Of a stretch of DNA of 64,000 nucleotides, positions 43,130-54,781 are shown piece after piece. The notes beneath the pieces were generated by a model, which saw only the letters and a list, made by a program, of their open reading frames with translations, ran no database searches and had not been told where the DNA came from. The DNA comes from Apteryx mantelli (Eukaryota; Chordata; Aves; Apterygiformes; Apterygidae). The stretch lies in assembly GCF_036417845.1 (NCBI RefSeq), contig NC_090019.1, forward strand, positions 181,290 to 245,289, given 5' to 3'. Both the position numbers and the translations under genes were made by a program. How positions within the stretch are numbered: the stretch's first letter is position 1; each line of letters begins with the position of its first letter.

Positions 43130-44760
43130 ACCCCCACTTTTTGTTACCCCCCCCCAAGGGGTTTTTGGGGTGAAAACGGGGGGTTTTGGGGTCCGGGGGG
43201 GGGTTTTGGGGTGAAAACGGGGGGTTTTGGGGGTCCGGGGGGGGTTTTGGGGGGCAGCGGGGGGGTTTGTGGAGGGGATTTGGGGGGTTTTAGGGGGGAA
43301 TTTGGGTTTTGGGGGGTCTCGGTGGATTTTGGGGGGCGCTGGTAGTTTTGGGGTGAAAACGGGGGGTTTTGGGGTCTGGGGGGGTTTTGGGGGCAGCGGG
43401 GGGGTTTTGGGGGGGGATTTGGGGGGTTTTAGGGGTGGAATTGGGGGATTTTGGGGGGTCTCGGGGGGTTTTGGGGGGTCTCAGGGGGTTTTGGGGGGTC
43501 TCGGGGTGGATTTTGGGGGGTGTTTGGGGGGTTTTGGGGTGAAAACGGGGGATTTTGGGGTCCGGGGGGGTTTGGGGGGCAGCGGGGGGGGATTTGGGGG
43601 GTTTTAGGGGGGTTTTTGGGGGGTTTTGGGGGGCGCTGGGAGGTTTTGGGCGGCGCTGGGAGGTTTTGGGGGGTCTCGGGGTGGATTTTGGGGGTATTTG
43701 GGGATTTTGGGGTGAAAACGGGGGGTTTTGGGGTCTGGGGGGGTTTTGGGGGGCAGCGGGGGGGTTTTGGAGGGATTTGGGGGGTTTTAGGGGGGTTTTG
43801 GGGGCGCTGGGAGGTTTTGGGGGGTCTCGGTGGATTTTGGGGGTATTTGGGGATTTTGGGGTGAAAATTGGGGGTTTTGGGGTTGGGGGGTTTGGGGGGC
43901 AGCAGGGGGGGTTTTGGGGAGGGGATTTGGGGGTTTTAGGGGGGTTTGGGGGGGTTTTGGGGGGTGCTGGGAGGTTTTGGGGGGCCGGGGATGGATTCTG
44001 GGAGGTTTTGGGGTGAAAACGGGGGGTTTTGGGGTCCGGGGGGATTTGGGGGGGGCAGCGGGGGGGGTTTTAGGGGGAATATGGGGGGTTTTGGGGGGCA
44101 CTGGGGGGTTTTGGGGGGTCTCGGGGCGGATATTGGGGGCGCTGGGGGTTTTGGGGTGAAAACGGGGGGTTTTGGGGTCTGGGGGGTTTGGGGGGCAGCA
44201 GGGGGGTTTGGGGAGGGAATTTGGGGGGTTCTAGGGGGGGTTTTGGGGTGGAAATGGGGGGTTTTGGGGCGCTGGGGGGTTTTGGGGTGGAATCGGGGAG
44301 TTTTGGGGGGTCTCGGGGCAGATTTTGGGGGGCTTTGGGGTGTTTTGGGGGGAATGGGGGTGTTTTGGGGAGCGTTGGTTTGGGGGGGTCTCGGGGTGGA
44401 TTTTGGGGGTGTTTGGGGGGTTTTGGGGTGGAAGTGGGGGGTTTTGGGGGCTCTTGGGATGTTTTGGGGAGGAATCGGGGTTTGGGGGGGTCCTGGGGTG
44501 GATTTTGGGTTTTTTTGGGGGGTTTTGGGGTGGAATCGGGTTTTGGGGAGCACTGGGAAGTTTTGGGGGGTCTTGGGGCGGATTTTGGGGGGCGCTGAGG
44601 GGTTTTGGGGAGATTTGGGAGGTTTTGGGGGCTTGGGGTGGGTTTGGGGGTTTTGGGGGGTTTTGGGGTGGAATCGGGGGGTTTTGGGGAGCCTTGGGGG
44701 GTTTTGGGGGGTCTCGGGGCGGATTTTGGGGGCGCTGGGGGGTTTTGGGGTGGAATTGGG
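43130..44760 (+). repeat. GGGGTTTTGGGG field in RBM3 intron
   Basis: Units such as GGGGTGAAAACGGGGGGTTT, GGGGGGCAGCGGGGGGGTTT and GGTCTCGGGGTGGATTTTGG repeat with a period of roughly 100-180 bp. Runs of four or more G occur every few bases on the sense strand. Confidence 0.9.
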
Positions 44761-46165
44761 AGGTTTAGGGGGTCTTGGGATGGTTTTTTGGGGTGCTGGG
44801 TGGTTTTTTGGGGTGCTGTTGAGATTTTGGGGTGCTCTGGGGGGTTTTGGGGTTCCTGGAGAAGGATTTTGGGGTGCTGGGGAGGGGATTTGGGTGCCCC
44901 AGGAGCCTCTTGGGCGCCCCGGGTGGATTTTGGGGTGCTCTGGGTGTCTTTTGGGGTGCTGGGTGGTTTTTTGGGGTGCTGTTAAGATTTTGGGGTGCTC
45001 TGGGGGGGTTTGGGGGTTCCTGGGGAAGGATTTTGGGGTGCTGGGGCGGATTTGGGTGCCCCAGGAGCCTCTTGGGTGCCCTGGGTGGCATTGAGGCACC
45101 CAGGAGCTTCTTGGGGTGCCCCGGGTGGATTTTGGGTGCCCTGGGTGGTCTTTTGGGGTGCTGGGTGGGTTTTAGGGGTGCTGTTGAGATTTTGGGTGCT
45201 CTGGGGAGGTTTGGGGTTCCTGGGGATGGATTTTGGGGTGCTGGGGGGGCATTTGGGTGCCCTGGGTGGCGTTGGGGTGCCCAGGAGGCTCTTGGGTGCC
45301 CCGGGTGGATTTTGGGGTGCTCTGGGTGGTCTTTTAGGGTGCTGGGTGGTTTTTTGGGTGCTGTTAAGATTTTGGGGTGCTCTGGGGGGTTTTGGGGTTC
45401 CTGGGGAAGGATTTTGGGGTGCTGGGGGGGGATTTGGGTGCCCCAGGAGCCTCTTGGGTGCCCTGGGTGGCATTGAGGCACCCAGGAGCTTCTTGGGGTG
45501 CCCCGGGTGGATTTTGGGGTGCCCTGGGTGGTCTTTTAGGGTGCTGGGTGGGTTTTTGGGGTGCTGTTGAGATTTTGGGTGCTCTGGGGGGTCTTGGGTT
45601 CCTGGGGATGGATTTTGGGGTGCTGGGGGGGATTTGGGTGCCCCAGGAGCCTCTTGGGTGCTTTGGGTGGCATTGAGGCACCTAGGAGCTTCTTGGGGTG
45701 CCCCGGGTGGATTTTGGGGTGCCCTGGGTGGTCTTTTGGGTGCTGGTTGGGTTTTTGGGGTGCTGTTGAGATTTTGGGGTGCTCTGGGGAGGTTTGGGGG
45801 TTCCTGGAGAAGGATTTGGGGTGCTGGGGGGGCATTTGGGTGCTCTGGGTGGCATTGGGGTGCCCAGGAGGCTCTTGGGGCACCCTGGGTGGATTTTGGG
45901 GTGCTCTGGGTGGTCTTTTAGGGTGCTGGGTGGTTTTTTGGGGTGCTGTCGAGATTTTGGGGTGCCCTGGGGGGGGTTTGGGGTACCTGGGGAAGGATTT
46001 TGGGGTGCTGGGGGGGGATTTGGGTGCCCCAGGAGCCTCTTGGGTGCCCCAGGAGCCTCTTGGGCATCCTGGGTGGATTTTGGGGTGCCCTGGGTGGTCT
46101 TTTGGGGTGCTGGGTGGGGTTTTGGGGTGCTGTCGAGATTTTCGGGGTGCCCTGGGGGGGGGTCC
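44761..46165 (+). repeat. ~190-bp TTTTGGGGTGCTGGG units in RBM3 intron
   Basis: GTGCTGTTGAGATTTTGGGG recurs near 44815, 44980, 45180, 45362, 45563, 45765, 45948 and 46130. Units also contain GGTGCCCCAGGAGCCTCTTG and GGTGCCCTGGGTGG. No exon is embedded. Confidence 0.92.
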
Positions 46166-46197
46166 CCGTCTCTCACCCCACCCCACCCCGTTGGCAG

Positions 46198-46276
46198 GCG
46201 GAGGCGACCGGGGCTACGGGGGCCGCTACGAGGGTCGCAGCGGGGGCTACGGGGGCTCCCGCGACTACGGCGGCAG
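46198..46276 (+). CDS. RBM3: RBM3 coding exon 5 (Gly/Tyr/Arg-rich)
   Basis: Acceptor CCGTTGGCAG, donor GGCAG|GTGGGT, in phase 1, out phase 2. It reads GGDRGYGGRYEGRSGGYGGS then RDYGG. It matches the RGG/YGG low-complexity tail of RBM3. Confidence 0.95.
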
Positions 46277-47335
46277 GTGGGTGCTGGTGGGGGGCACCCA
46301 TGGGTGCTGGGGGGCCTCTATGGGTGCTGGTGGGGCGTCTATGGGTGCTGGGGGGCATCTATGGGTCACCATGGGTGGTGGGAATCAAGACAAACCGATG
46401 GGTGCTGGAGAAGACCTATAGATGGTGGTTGGTATAGGAGCACCTATGGGTGCTAGGTGACACCCTTGGGTGCTAGGGGGGTCCGTGGGGCGCCATGGGT
46501 GCTTGGGGGGTGCTGGAGGGACCCATGGGGGCCAAGGGGACCCATAGGTGTCAGGAGAGCCCCATGGGTGTTGGGGGAGGTAGGGTGGACCCGTAGGTGC
46601 TAGGGAGCCCTAGGAGAACCTATGGGTGCTGGGGGGACCCACGGGTGTCAGGAGGTTCTTATGGGTGTTGCAGAAGGTCAGAAGAACCTATGGGTGCTGG
46701 GGGGACCCACGGGTGTCAGGAGGTTCTTATGGGTGTTGCAGAAGGTCAGAAGAACCTATGGGTGCTGGGGGGACCCACGGGTGTCAGGAGGTTCTCATGG
46801 GTGTTGCAGAAGGTCAGAAGAACCTATGGGTGCTGGGGGGACCCATGGGTGTCAGGAGGTTCTCATGGGGGTTGGAGGAGATCAGGGGATCTATGGGTGC
46901 TGGGGGGACCCATGGGTGTCAGGAGGTTCTTATGGGAGTTGGAGAAGATCAGGGGGACCTATGGGTGCTGGGGGGACCCACGGGTGTGAGGAGGTTTTCC
47001 TGGGTGTTGGAGGAGATCAGAAGAACCTATGGGTGTTGGGGGGACCCACGGGTGTCAGGAGGTTCTTATGGGTGTTGCAGAAGGTCAGAAGAACCTATGG
47101 GTGCTGGGGGGACCCATGGGTGTCAGGAGGTTCTTATGGGTGTTGCAGAAGGTCAGAAGAATCTATGGGTGTTGGGGGGACCCACGGGTGTCAGGAGGTT
47201 CTTATGGGTGTTGCAGAAGGTCAGAAGAACCTATGGGTGCTGGGGGGACCCGTGGGTGTCAGGAGGTCCTTATGGGTGTTGGAAGAGATCAGGGAGACCT
47301 ATGGGTACTGGGGGGGGAGTGGGGGTCTCTGGGGG
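46277..47335 (+). repeat. 68-bp CTATGGGTGCTGGGGGGACC units in RBM3 intron
   Basis: From 46617 the phrase AACCTATGGGTGCTGGGGGG recurs every 68 bases with CACGGGTGTCAGGAGGTTCT and GGTGTTGCAGAAGGTCAGAA. Many units are identical. Confidence 0.93.
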
Positions 47336-49445
47336 CTTCCACAGACCCTAGCGAGACCTGTGGGTCCAGGTGGGCACCCATGGGTGGTGGTGGGGCCTAT
47401 GGGTGCCCTAGAGGTCCCATGGGTGCTGGGGGGTGGTTGTGAGACCCATAGCTACCAAGAAGTCCCAAGGGTGCTGGGGGTCTTGGGGGGCAACCAGAGA
47501 TCTCTTGGGGGTCTATGGGTCCAGGTGGGCACCCATGGGTGGTGGTGGGACCTATGGGTGCTCAAGAGGTCCCATGGGTGCTGGGGGGTGGTTGAGAGAC
47601 CCATAGCTACCAAGAGGTCCCAAGGGTGCTGTGGGTCTTGGGGGGCAACCAGAGATCTCTGGGGAGGTCTATGGGTCCAGGGGGGCACCCATGGGTGGTG
47701 GTGGGACCTATGGGTGCCCAAGAGGTCCCATGGGTGGTGGTGGGGCCTATGGGTGCCCTAGAGGTCCCGTGGGTGCTGGGGGGTGGTCGTGAGACCCATA
47801 GCTACCAAGAGGTCCCAAGGGTGCTGGGGGTCTTGGGGGGCAACCAGAGATCTCTGGGGAGGTCTATGGGTCCAGGGGGGCACCCATGGGTGGTGGTGGG
47901 ACCTATGGGTGCCCAAGAGGTCCCATGGGTGGTGGTGGGGCCTATGGGTGCCCTAGAGGTCCCGTGGGTGCTGGGGGGTGGTCGTGAGACCCATAGCTAC
48001 CAAGAGGTCCCAAGGATGCTGGGGGTCTTGGGGGGCAACCAGAGATCTCTGGGGAGGTCTGTGGGTCCAGGGGGGCACCCATGGGTGGTGGTGGTACCTA
48101 TGGGTGCTCAAGAGGTCCCATGGGTGCTGGGGGGTGGTCGTGAGACCCATAGCTACCAAGAAGTCCCAAGGGTGCTGGGGGTCTTGGGGGGCAACCAGAG
48201 ATCTCAGGGGGGGTCTATGGGTCCAGGTGGGCACCCATGGGTGGTGGTGGGACCTATGGGTGCCCAAGAGGTCCCATGGGTGCTGGGGGGTGGTTGTGAG
48301 ACCCATAGCTACCAAGAGGTCCCAAGGGTGCTGTGGGTCTTGGGTGGGCAACCAGAGATCTCTGGGGGGGTCTATGGGTCCAGGGGGGCACCCATGGGTG
48401 GTGGTGGGACCTATGGGTGCCCAAGAGGTCCCATGGGTGGTGGTGGGGCCTATGGGTGCCCTAGAGGTCCCGTGGGTGCTGGGGGGTGGTCGTGAGACCC
48501 ATAGGTACCAAGAGGTCCCAAGGGTGCTGGGGGTCTTGAGGAGCAACCAGAGATCTCAGGGGGGGTCTATGGGTCCAGGTGGGCACCCATGGGTGATGGT
48601 GGGACCTATGGGTGCCCAAGAGGTCCCATGGGTGGTGGTGGGACCTATGGGTGCCCTAGAGGTCCCATGGGTGCTGGGGGGTGGTCGTGAGACCTATAGC
48701 TACCAAGAGGTCCCAAGGGTGCTGGGGGTCTTGGGGGCAACCAGAGATCTCTTGGGGGGGTCTATGGGTCCAGGTGGGCACCCATGGGTGGTGGTGGGGC
48801 CTATGGGTGCCCAAGAGGTCCCATGGGTGGTGGTGGGGCCTATGGGTGCCCTAGAGGTCCCATGGGTGCTGGGGGGTGGTCGTGAGACCCATAGGTACCA
48901 AGAGGTCCCAAGGGTGCTGGGGGTCTTGGGGGGCAACCAGAGACCTCAGGGGGGGTCTATAGGTCCAGGTGGGCACCCATGGGTGCTAGGAGGACCTATG
49001 GGTGCCCAAGAGGTCCCATGGGTGGTGGTGGGACCTATGGGTGCCCAAGAGGTCCCATGGGTGGTGGTGGGACCTATGGGTGCTCAAGAGGTCCCATGGG
49101 TGGTGGTGGGGCCTATGGGTGCCCAAGAGGTCCCATGGGTGCTTGGGGGTGGTCGTGAGACCCATAGCTACCAAGAGGTCCCAAGGGTGCTGTGGGTCTT
49201 GGGGGGCAACCAGAGATCTCTTGGGGGTCTATGGGTCCAGGTGGGCACCCATGGGTGGTGGTGGGACCTATGGGTGCCCAAGAGGTCCCATGGGTGCTGG
49301 GGGGTGGTCGTGAGACCCATAGCTACCAAGAGGTCCCAAGGGTGCTGGGGGTCTTGGGGGGCAACCAGAGACCTCGGGGGGGGTCTATGGGTCCAGGGGG
49401 GCACCCATGGGTGGTGGGGGCACCCATGGGTGCCAGGGGATCCCC
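47336..49445 (+). repeat. ~170-bp CACCCATGGGTGGTGGTGGG units in RBM3 intron
   Basis: Units contain GGGCACCCATGGGTGGTGGT, GCCCAAGAGGTCCCATGGGT, GGTGGTCGTGAGACCCATAG and GGGCAACCAGAGATCTC. Sub-blocks are duplicated in some units, giving variable length. Confidence 0.93.
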
Positions 49446-49482
49446 TAAATCCCATTTTTTTCCCCCAAAAAACCCCCACCAG

Positions 49483-49547
49483 GAACCAGGGGGGCTACGG
49501 GGAACGTTTCCAATCGGGTTCCTACCGGGACAACTACGACAACTGAG
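49483..49547 (+). CDS. RBM3: RBM3 last coding exon
   Basis: Acceptor CCCCCACCAG. It reads R/NQGGYGERFQSGSYRDNYDN and TGA at 49544-49546. The exon ends one base after the stop (TGAG|GTAGGG), so the 3' UTR is on a separate exon. Confidence 0.96.
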
Positions 49548-49739
49548 GTAGGGGCGCACGGGGGGGGGGGGGGACGGGGGGACGGGGACCCCGGGACCCC
49601 CCCAAAAACGGGGACCCCCCCCGGGACCCCCCCCAAAGCCCCGGGGCACCCCAGGGACCCCCAAAACCCCCCTATTTTTGGGGAAAAGCCCCCAAAATCG
49701 CTCAAAAATCCCATTTCAGGGGGAGCTTGGGGCACCTAA

Positions 49740-51300
49740 ATTGGTGTTTTTGGGTGTCGGGACCCCTCAAAAATCACATTTTTGGAGAAATTTGGGTGTC
49801 GGGACCCCTCAAAAATCACGTTTTTGGGGGTTTTTGTGTGTCGCGACCCCTCAAAATTCACGTTTTTGGAGAAATTTGGGTGTCGGGACCCCTCAAAAAT
49901 CACGTTTTGGGGGGTTTTGGGTGTCGGGACCCTCAAAATTCATGTTTTTGGGGGTTTGGGTGTTGGGACCCCTCAAAATTCATGTTTTTGGGGGTTTTGG
50001 GTGTCGGGACCTCTCAAAATTCACGTTTTTGGGGGGATTTGGGTGTCAGGTTTCTCAAACTTCTCATTTTTGGGGGGTTTTGGGTGTCAGGACCCCTTAA
50101 AATTCCTATTTTTTGAGAGGTTTTAGGGTCAGGAGCCTTCAAAAATCACATTTTTGGGGGTTTTGGGTGTTGGGACCCCTCAAAATTCACATTTTTGGGG
50201 GGTTTTGGGGTGTCAGGACCCCTCAAAATTCACGTTTTTGGGGGCATTTGGGTGTCAGGTTTCTCAAACTTCACATTTTTGGGAGTCAGGATTTCTCAAA
50301 GTTCACGTTTTTGGGGGGTTTTGGGTGTCGCGACCCTCAAAATTCCCATTTTTGGGGAGGTTTTAGGGTCAGGAGCCTCAAAAATCACATTTTTGGGGGT
50401 TTTGGGTGTTGGGACCCCTCAAAAGTCACATTTTGGGGGGTTTTGGGTGTCGGGACCCCTCAAAATTCATGTTTTTGGGGTGATTTGGGTGTCAGGTTTC
50501 TCAAACTTCACATTTTTGGGAGTCAGGATTTCTCAAAATTCACATTTTTGGGGGGATTGGGGTGTCGGGACCCCTCAACCTCAAAATTCACGTTTTTGGG
50601 GGGTTTGGGGTGTCAGGATCCCTCAAAATTCATATTTTTGGGAGTCAGAATTTCTCAAAGTTCACATTTTTGGGGGGTTTTGGGTGTCCGGACCTCTCAA
50701 AATTCCCATTTTTGGGGAGGTTTTAGGGTCAGGAGCCTTCAAAAATCGCATTTTTGGGGGGTTTTGGGCGTTGGGATCCCTCAAAATTCACGTTTTCAGG
50801 TTTTTAGGTATCAGGTTTCTCAAAATTCATGTTTTTGGGGGGTTTGGGGAGTCAGAACTTCCCAGAATTCACGTTTTTGGGGGGATTTGGGTGTCAGGTT
50901 TCTCAAACTTCACATTTTTGGGAGTCGGGATTTCTCAAAATTCACATTTTTGGGGGGTTTTGGGTGTCAGGACCCCTTAAAATTCCTATTTTTTGAGAGG
51001 TTTTAGGGTCAGGAGCCTTCAAAAATCACATTTTTGGGGGGTTTTAGGGTCAGAATCCTTCAAAATTCACATTTTTGGGGAATTTGGGGTGTTGGGACTC
51101 CTCAAAATTCGCTTTTTTGGAGATCATGATTTCTCCAAATCACATTTTGGGGGGTTTTTAGGGTTAGAAGCCTTCAAAATTCCATTTTGGGGGGTTTTGG
51201 GTTTGGGACCCCTCAAAATTCATTTTTTGGGGAGTTTGGAAGGTTTTGAGCTTCTAAAATTCCCATTTTTGGGTCTTTTCGTGTACTTGGTGCCCACAAA
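49740..51300 (+). repeat. ~60-bp CCCCTCAAAATTCACGTTTT units in RBM3 3' UTR intron
   Basis: Units GGGTGTCGGGACCCCTCAAA, ATTCACGTTTTTGGGGGG, with variants CAGGTTTCTCAAACTTCACA. Homogeneous near 49740 and drifting with distance. Confidence 0.9.
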
Positions 51301-53110
51301 TTTTTCTTAACTAGACATTTTGGGGCAATAACCACAGAATTTGCCGTTTTGGCAAGTTTGGTGGTTTTGAGCGCTGCAAATTTGTGTTTTTATCATTTTG
51401 GGGAGTTTTGGTTATTCAGAATTACCAATTTTTGGAATTCTGGATGCTCAAAAACTCCTTTTTTTGGGGTAGTTTTGGGCGTTTTGACTCCTCCTAACCT
51501 GTTTTGGGGGGTTTTGATTTTTCCAAATTTTCTATTTTGGGGAATTTTGGGTTTTAGTCCTTCAAAAATTATTTTTTCAGGGAGTTTTGGGGTCTCTTGA
51601 GTCTTTAAATTTCTTATTTGGGGTTTTTTTATGGTCCCTGATTGCCAAAAACCTTCATTTTTGTCATTTTTGGGGTCCGGGACTTATCAAAATTCTTTTT
51701 TTTAACAGATTTTGGAGTTTTATGGTTGCTCAAATCCCAAATTTCAGGAATTTTGGAATTTTTGATCCTCTTCTTTTTTTGGGGCTGTTTTGGGGGTTTC
51801 TGATTTTCTATCCATTTTGGGGGTTTCTGGGCCTCAAATTTCCTTATTTTGGGGGGTTTGGGGGTTGCTGGGCCCCCAAAATTCCCCATTTTGGAGGATT
51901 TTGGGGTTTCTGCTCTTCCAAATGTCTCATTTTTGGTGTTGATCTGTGGGGGTAGATTTGGGGCACAAAATGCCTTTATTTGCCCCATTTCTGGGTTTTG
52001 GGGGTCTGTGATCCTCGTAAACACCTGATTTGGGGGTTTTGGGGTTTTTATAACTTCTAAAATTACCCATTTTGGGGGGATTTTGGGGTCCTGAACCCTC
52101 CTGGATTCCCTTTTTGGGGGATTTTGGGGGGTTGCGACACTCCAAAAAATGTGAATTTTGGCAATTTTGGGTTCTTAACTACCAAATTCCCTGTTTTGGG
52201 GGATTTTGAGAGTTTGCGATGCTCCAAAAAACTTGAATTTTGGCGATTTTGGGTCTTTAAGTACCGAAATTCCCCTTTTTGGGGTTTTGGGGGGTTGCGA
52301 CGCTCCAAAGAACATCAATTTTGGCTATTTTGGGTCCTTAACTACCTCAGTTTCCAGTTTTGGGGATTTTAAGGGTTCGTGATGCTCCAAAAATGCTGAA
52401 TTTTGGCCATTTTGAGTTCTTAACTGCCGAAATTCCCCATTTGAGAGATTTTGAAGGTTTGTGACGCTCCAAAAAACCTGAATTTTGGTGATTTGGGGGT
52501 CTTTAAGTACCTAAACTCCCATTTGGGCTTTTGGGAGGGTTGCGACACTCTGAGAAACATAAATTTTGGCTATTTTGGTCTTTAACTACCTTAATTCCCT
52601 ATTTTGGGGTATTTTGAGGGTTTATGATGCTCCAAAAATGCTGAATTTTGGTGATTTTGGGTCCTTAATTACCAAAATTCCTCATTTGATAGATTTTGAG
52701 AGTTTGCAATGCTCCCAAAAACCTGATTTTGGAGATTTTGGGTCTTTAAGTACCAAAATTCCCCATTTGAGGGATTTTGGGGGGTTGCAACACTCCAAAA
52801 AATGTAAATTTGGGTGTATTTGGGTCTTCAACTATCTAAATTCCCCATTTTGGAGGGTTTTGAGGGTTTGCGACACTCCAAAAAATGGGAACTCTGGCAA
52901 TTTTGGGTCCTTAACTGCCAAAATTCTCCATTTGGGGGGGTTCTGGGGGTTTGCAACGCTCAAAAAACCTGAGTTTTGGCGATTTTGGGTCCTTAATTAC
53001 CCAAACTCCAATTTGGAAGATTTTGATGGTTTGTGACGCTCCAAAAAACTGAATTTTGGCAATTTTGGGTCCTTAACTACCAAAATTTTCCATTGGGGGG
53101 GGGGTTTGGG
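51301..53110 (+). repeat. Degenerate AT-richer repeats in RBM3 3' UTR intron
   Basis: Continuing degenerate units, after 52100 mostly GCGACACTCCAAAAAA, TTTTGGCGATTTTGGGTC and TTAACTACCAAAATTCCCC, about 85 bp apart. This is the least GC-rich part of the window. No exon is seen. Confidence 0.8.
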
Positions 53111-53328
53111 GGGTTGTGCCCCCAAATCCCCCTTTTTGGGGGTGTTTTGTGCCTTTTCCGTATCATCCCATTGGGGGGGGGGGTGTCACGGTCCCCGAAT
53201 TCCCCATTTTAGCCCGTTTGGGACACGACGTCGCCCCAGTTTTCCCATTTTTGCGGCAGTTTTGCCCCAAATTCGCCCTTTTTCACCCCAAATCTCCCCC
53301 CCCCCGCTGATCTCCTTCTCGTCCCCAG

Positions 53329-53465
53329 CTCGGAGCCCGCGGGTGCCGGATTTCGGGGGACCCCGGGCTGTGTTTTTTGGGGGGGGGGAGTCGGGGGCGC
53401 GCCGGGACCCCCCCCCCTTGTACTGGCCCCCCCCCCCCCGATTAAAGGACGGATCCAGGCGGCTG
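53329..53465 (+). other. RBM3: RBM3 terminal 3' UTR exon
   Basis: Acceptor TCTCGTCCCCAG at 53328, then unique sequence (CTCGGAGCCCGCGGGTGCCG) and ATTAAA at 53441-53446. It is the expected partner of the donor at 49548. The cleavage site is inferred about 15-20 bases after the signal. Confidence 0.7.
53441..53446 (+). terminator. RBM3: RBM3 polyadenylation signal ATTAAA
   Basis: ATTAAA is the commonest variant of AATAAA and lies near the end of the only non-repeat segment after the RBM3 coding region. Confidence 0.7.
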
Positions 53466-53489
53466 CTGGTGCCCTGGGGGGGGGAAATG

Positions 53490-54290
53490 GGGGTTTGGGG
53501 GCAAAAAATGGGATTTGGGGGAGGCAAGGGGTGGTTTTGGGGGGGCCAAAAAATGGGGCTTTGGGGCAAAAAATGGGGGTTTTGGCAGGAAAAATGGGGC
53601 TTTGGGGGGCAGAAAATGGGGGTTGTGGGGGGCGAGAAGTGGTTTGGGGGGCAAAAAATGGGTTTTGGGGAGGGAGAGGGGGTTTTGGGGGGCAAAAATG
53701 GGATTTTGGGGGTGAAAAATGGGGTTTGGGGGAGGGAAATGGGGTTTGGGGGGGCAAAAAATGGGGTTAGGGAGGAAAAGGGGGTTTGGGGGGGCAAGAA
53801 GGGTTTTTTTTTGGGGGGGAAAGGGATTTGGGGGGGCAAAAATGGGTTTGGGGGCAGTAAAAGGCTTCCAGGGGGGTAAAAAAGGGGCGGGGGGTAAAAA
53901 TATTGGGGGGGCAGAAGGATTTTGGGGGTTAAAAAAGGGTTTTAAGGGCAAAAAGGGGTTTGGGGGGGCAAAAATGGGGTTTGGAGGAGGCAGAAAAGGG
54001 TTTGGGGGTGTAAAAACAGGGCTGGGGGGGCAAAAAAGGGGGCTGTGGGGCAAAAGGGGGTTTGAGGGGGCAAAATGGGGTTGTTTGGGGGGGGGCAGAA
54101 GATTTTGGGGGGGGTGAAAAGGGGTCTGGGGGCAAAAAATGGGCCTGAGGGGGCAAAAGGGGGGTTTGGGGGGGGTCAAAAAGGGGATTTTGGGGGCAAA
54201 ACGGTGTTTTGAGGGGCAAAAACGGGGTGTGGGGGGGTAAAAACGGGTTTGGGGGGGTAAGAGAAGGATGGGAGGGGCGGTGGGGCAGGA
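53490..54290. repeat. GGCAAAAAATGGGGTTTGGG minisatellite, intergenic
   Basis: 20-25-bp units of G-tract plus CAAAAAATGGGG between the convergent RBM3 and SYN1 ends. Purine-rich on the plus strand for 800 bases. Confidence 0.9.
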
Positions 54291-54499
54291 GGGGGGGGAA
54301 GATGGGGCTGGGGGCGTGGCTTTCTCGCGGGGCGTGGCTGTCCCGAAGGGAGGCGGGGTTTAGCCGGCCCGGCTCTGCGAGGGAGGGGGGCGTGGCTTTG
54401 GGGAGAAGGGGCGTGGCCCCACGCGAGGGTGCTGCGGGGGAGGGGGCGTGGCTTGCCTGGAGGGGGCGTGGCGCGGCGTGCCAGGGGCGGGGCGGCAGC

Positions 54500-54710
54500 G
54501 GTCGCCAATGGGAACGCGGCGGGGGGTGGTGTATTGCGCATGCGCGCGGCGCCGGCAGAGACAAGATGGCGGCCCGCTGCGGCCCTTCCCGCGAACTCCA
54601 AGCCCCACAATGCACCGCGAACCAACATGGCCGCTCCCCGCACGGTGCCCGGGGTGGTGGTGAGGGGGCGGCGCTGGAACTACAACTCCCACGATGCACC
54701 GCGACAAAGG
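54500..54710 (+). promoter_or_regulatory. Orphan housekeeping-type promoter
   Basis: A CCAAT box (near 54504), an NRF1 palindrome (54536-54545), a YY1 site AAGATGGCGGC (54563-54573), a second ATGGCCGC site (54627 onward) and two copies of CCCACRATGCACCGCG (54604-54619, 54688-54703). The second copy sits in ACTACAACTCCCACGATGC, which fits the ZNF143/THAP11 (SBS) motif. YY1 orientation suggests plus-strand transcription from about 54555. CCCGGGGTGGTG|GTGAGG (near 54660) may be a donor. No coding gene was matched. Confidence 0.6.
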
Positions 54711-54781
54711 CACGGCAGGGTGGAGGGGGCACAGCGCAAGGGCTGCTGGGAATTGAAGTCATGTTGATAGGAGCCTCCCCC

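Larger units (their letters stand above)
36992..53465 (+). other. RBM3: RBM3 gene, complete
   Basis: Five coding exons chain in phase to a protein of about 152 residues: one RRM (RNP2 LFVGGL, RNP1 RGFGFITF) followed by an Arg/Gly/Tyr-rich tail ending SYRDNYDN. This is the architecture and C-terminus of RBM3/CIRBP cold-inducible glycine-rich RNA-binding proteins. The start [20 protein letters not shown] and the end NQGGYGERFQSGSYRDNYDN favour RBM3 over CIRBP, as does the location between CDK16 and SYN1. Known role: stabilises and promotes translation of mRNAs after mild cold, with synapse-protective effects. Introns are almost wholly minisatellite. Confidence 0.93.

Noticed and set aside
43130-44760. 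Telomere-like GGGGTTTT sequence
   Set aside because: GGGGTTTT is a ciliate telomere repeat; birds use TTAGGG. Here it is an interrupted intronic minisatellite.
47978-49546. 522-codon open frame running into the last RBM3 exon
   Set aside because: Its last residues are the true RBM3 tail, but everything upstream is translation of the 170-bp repeat; a proper acceptor at 49482 defines the exon.
54598-54770. Short open frame MAAPRTVPG... starting at the second ATGG of the orphan promoter
   Set aside because: No family match, no conserved length, and a likely donor cuts it after about eleven codons. Kept only as part of the promoter finding.
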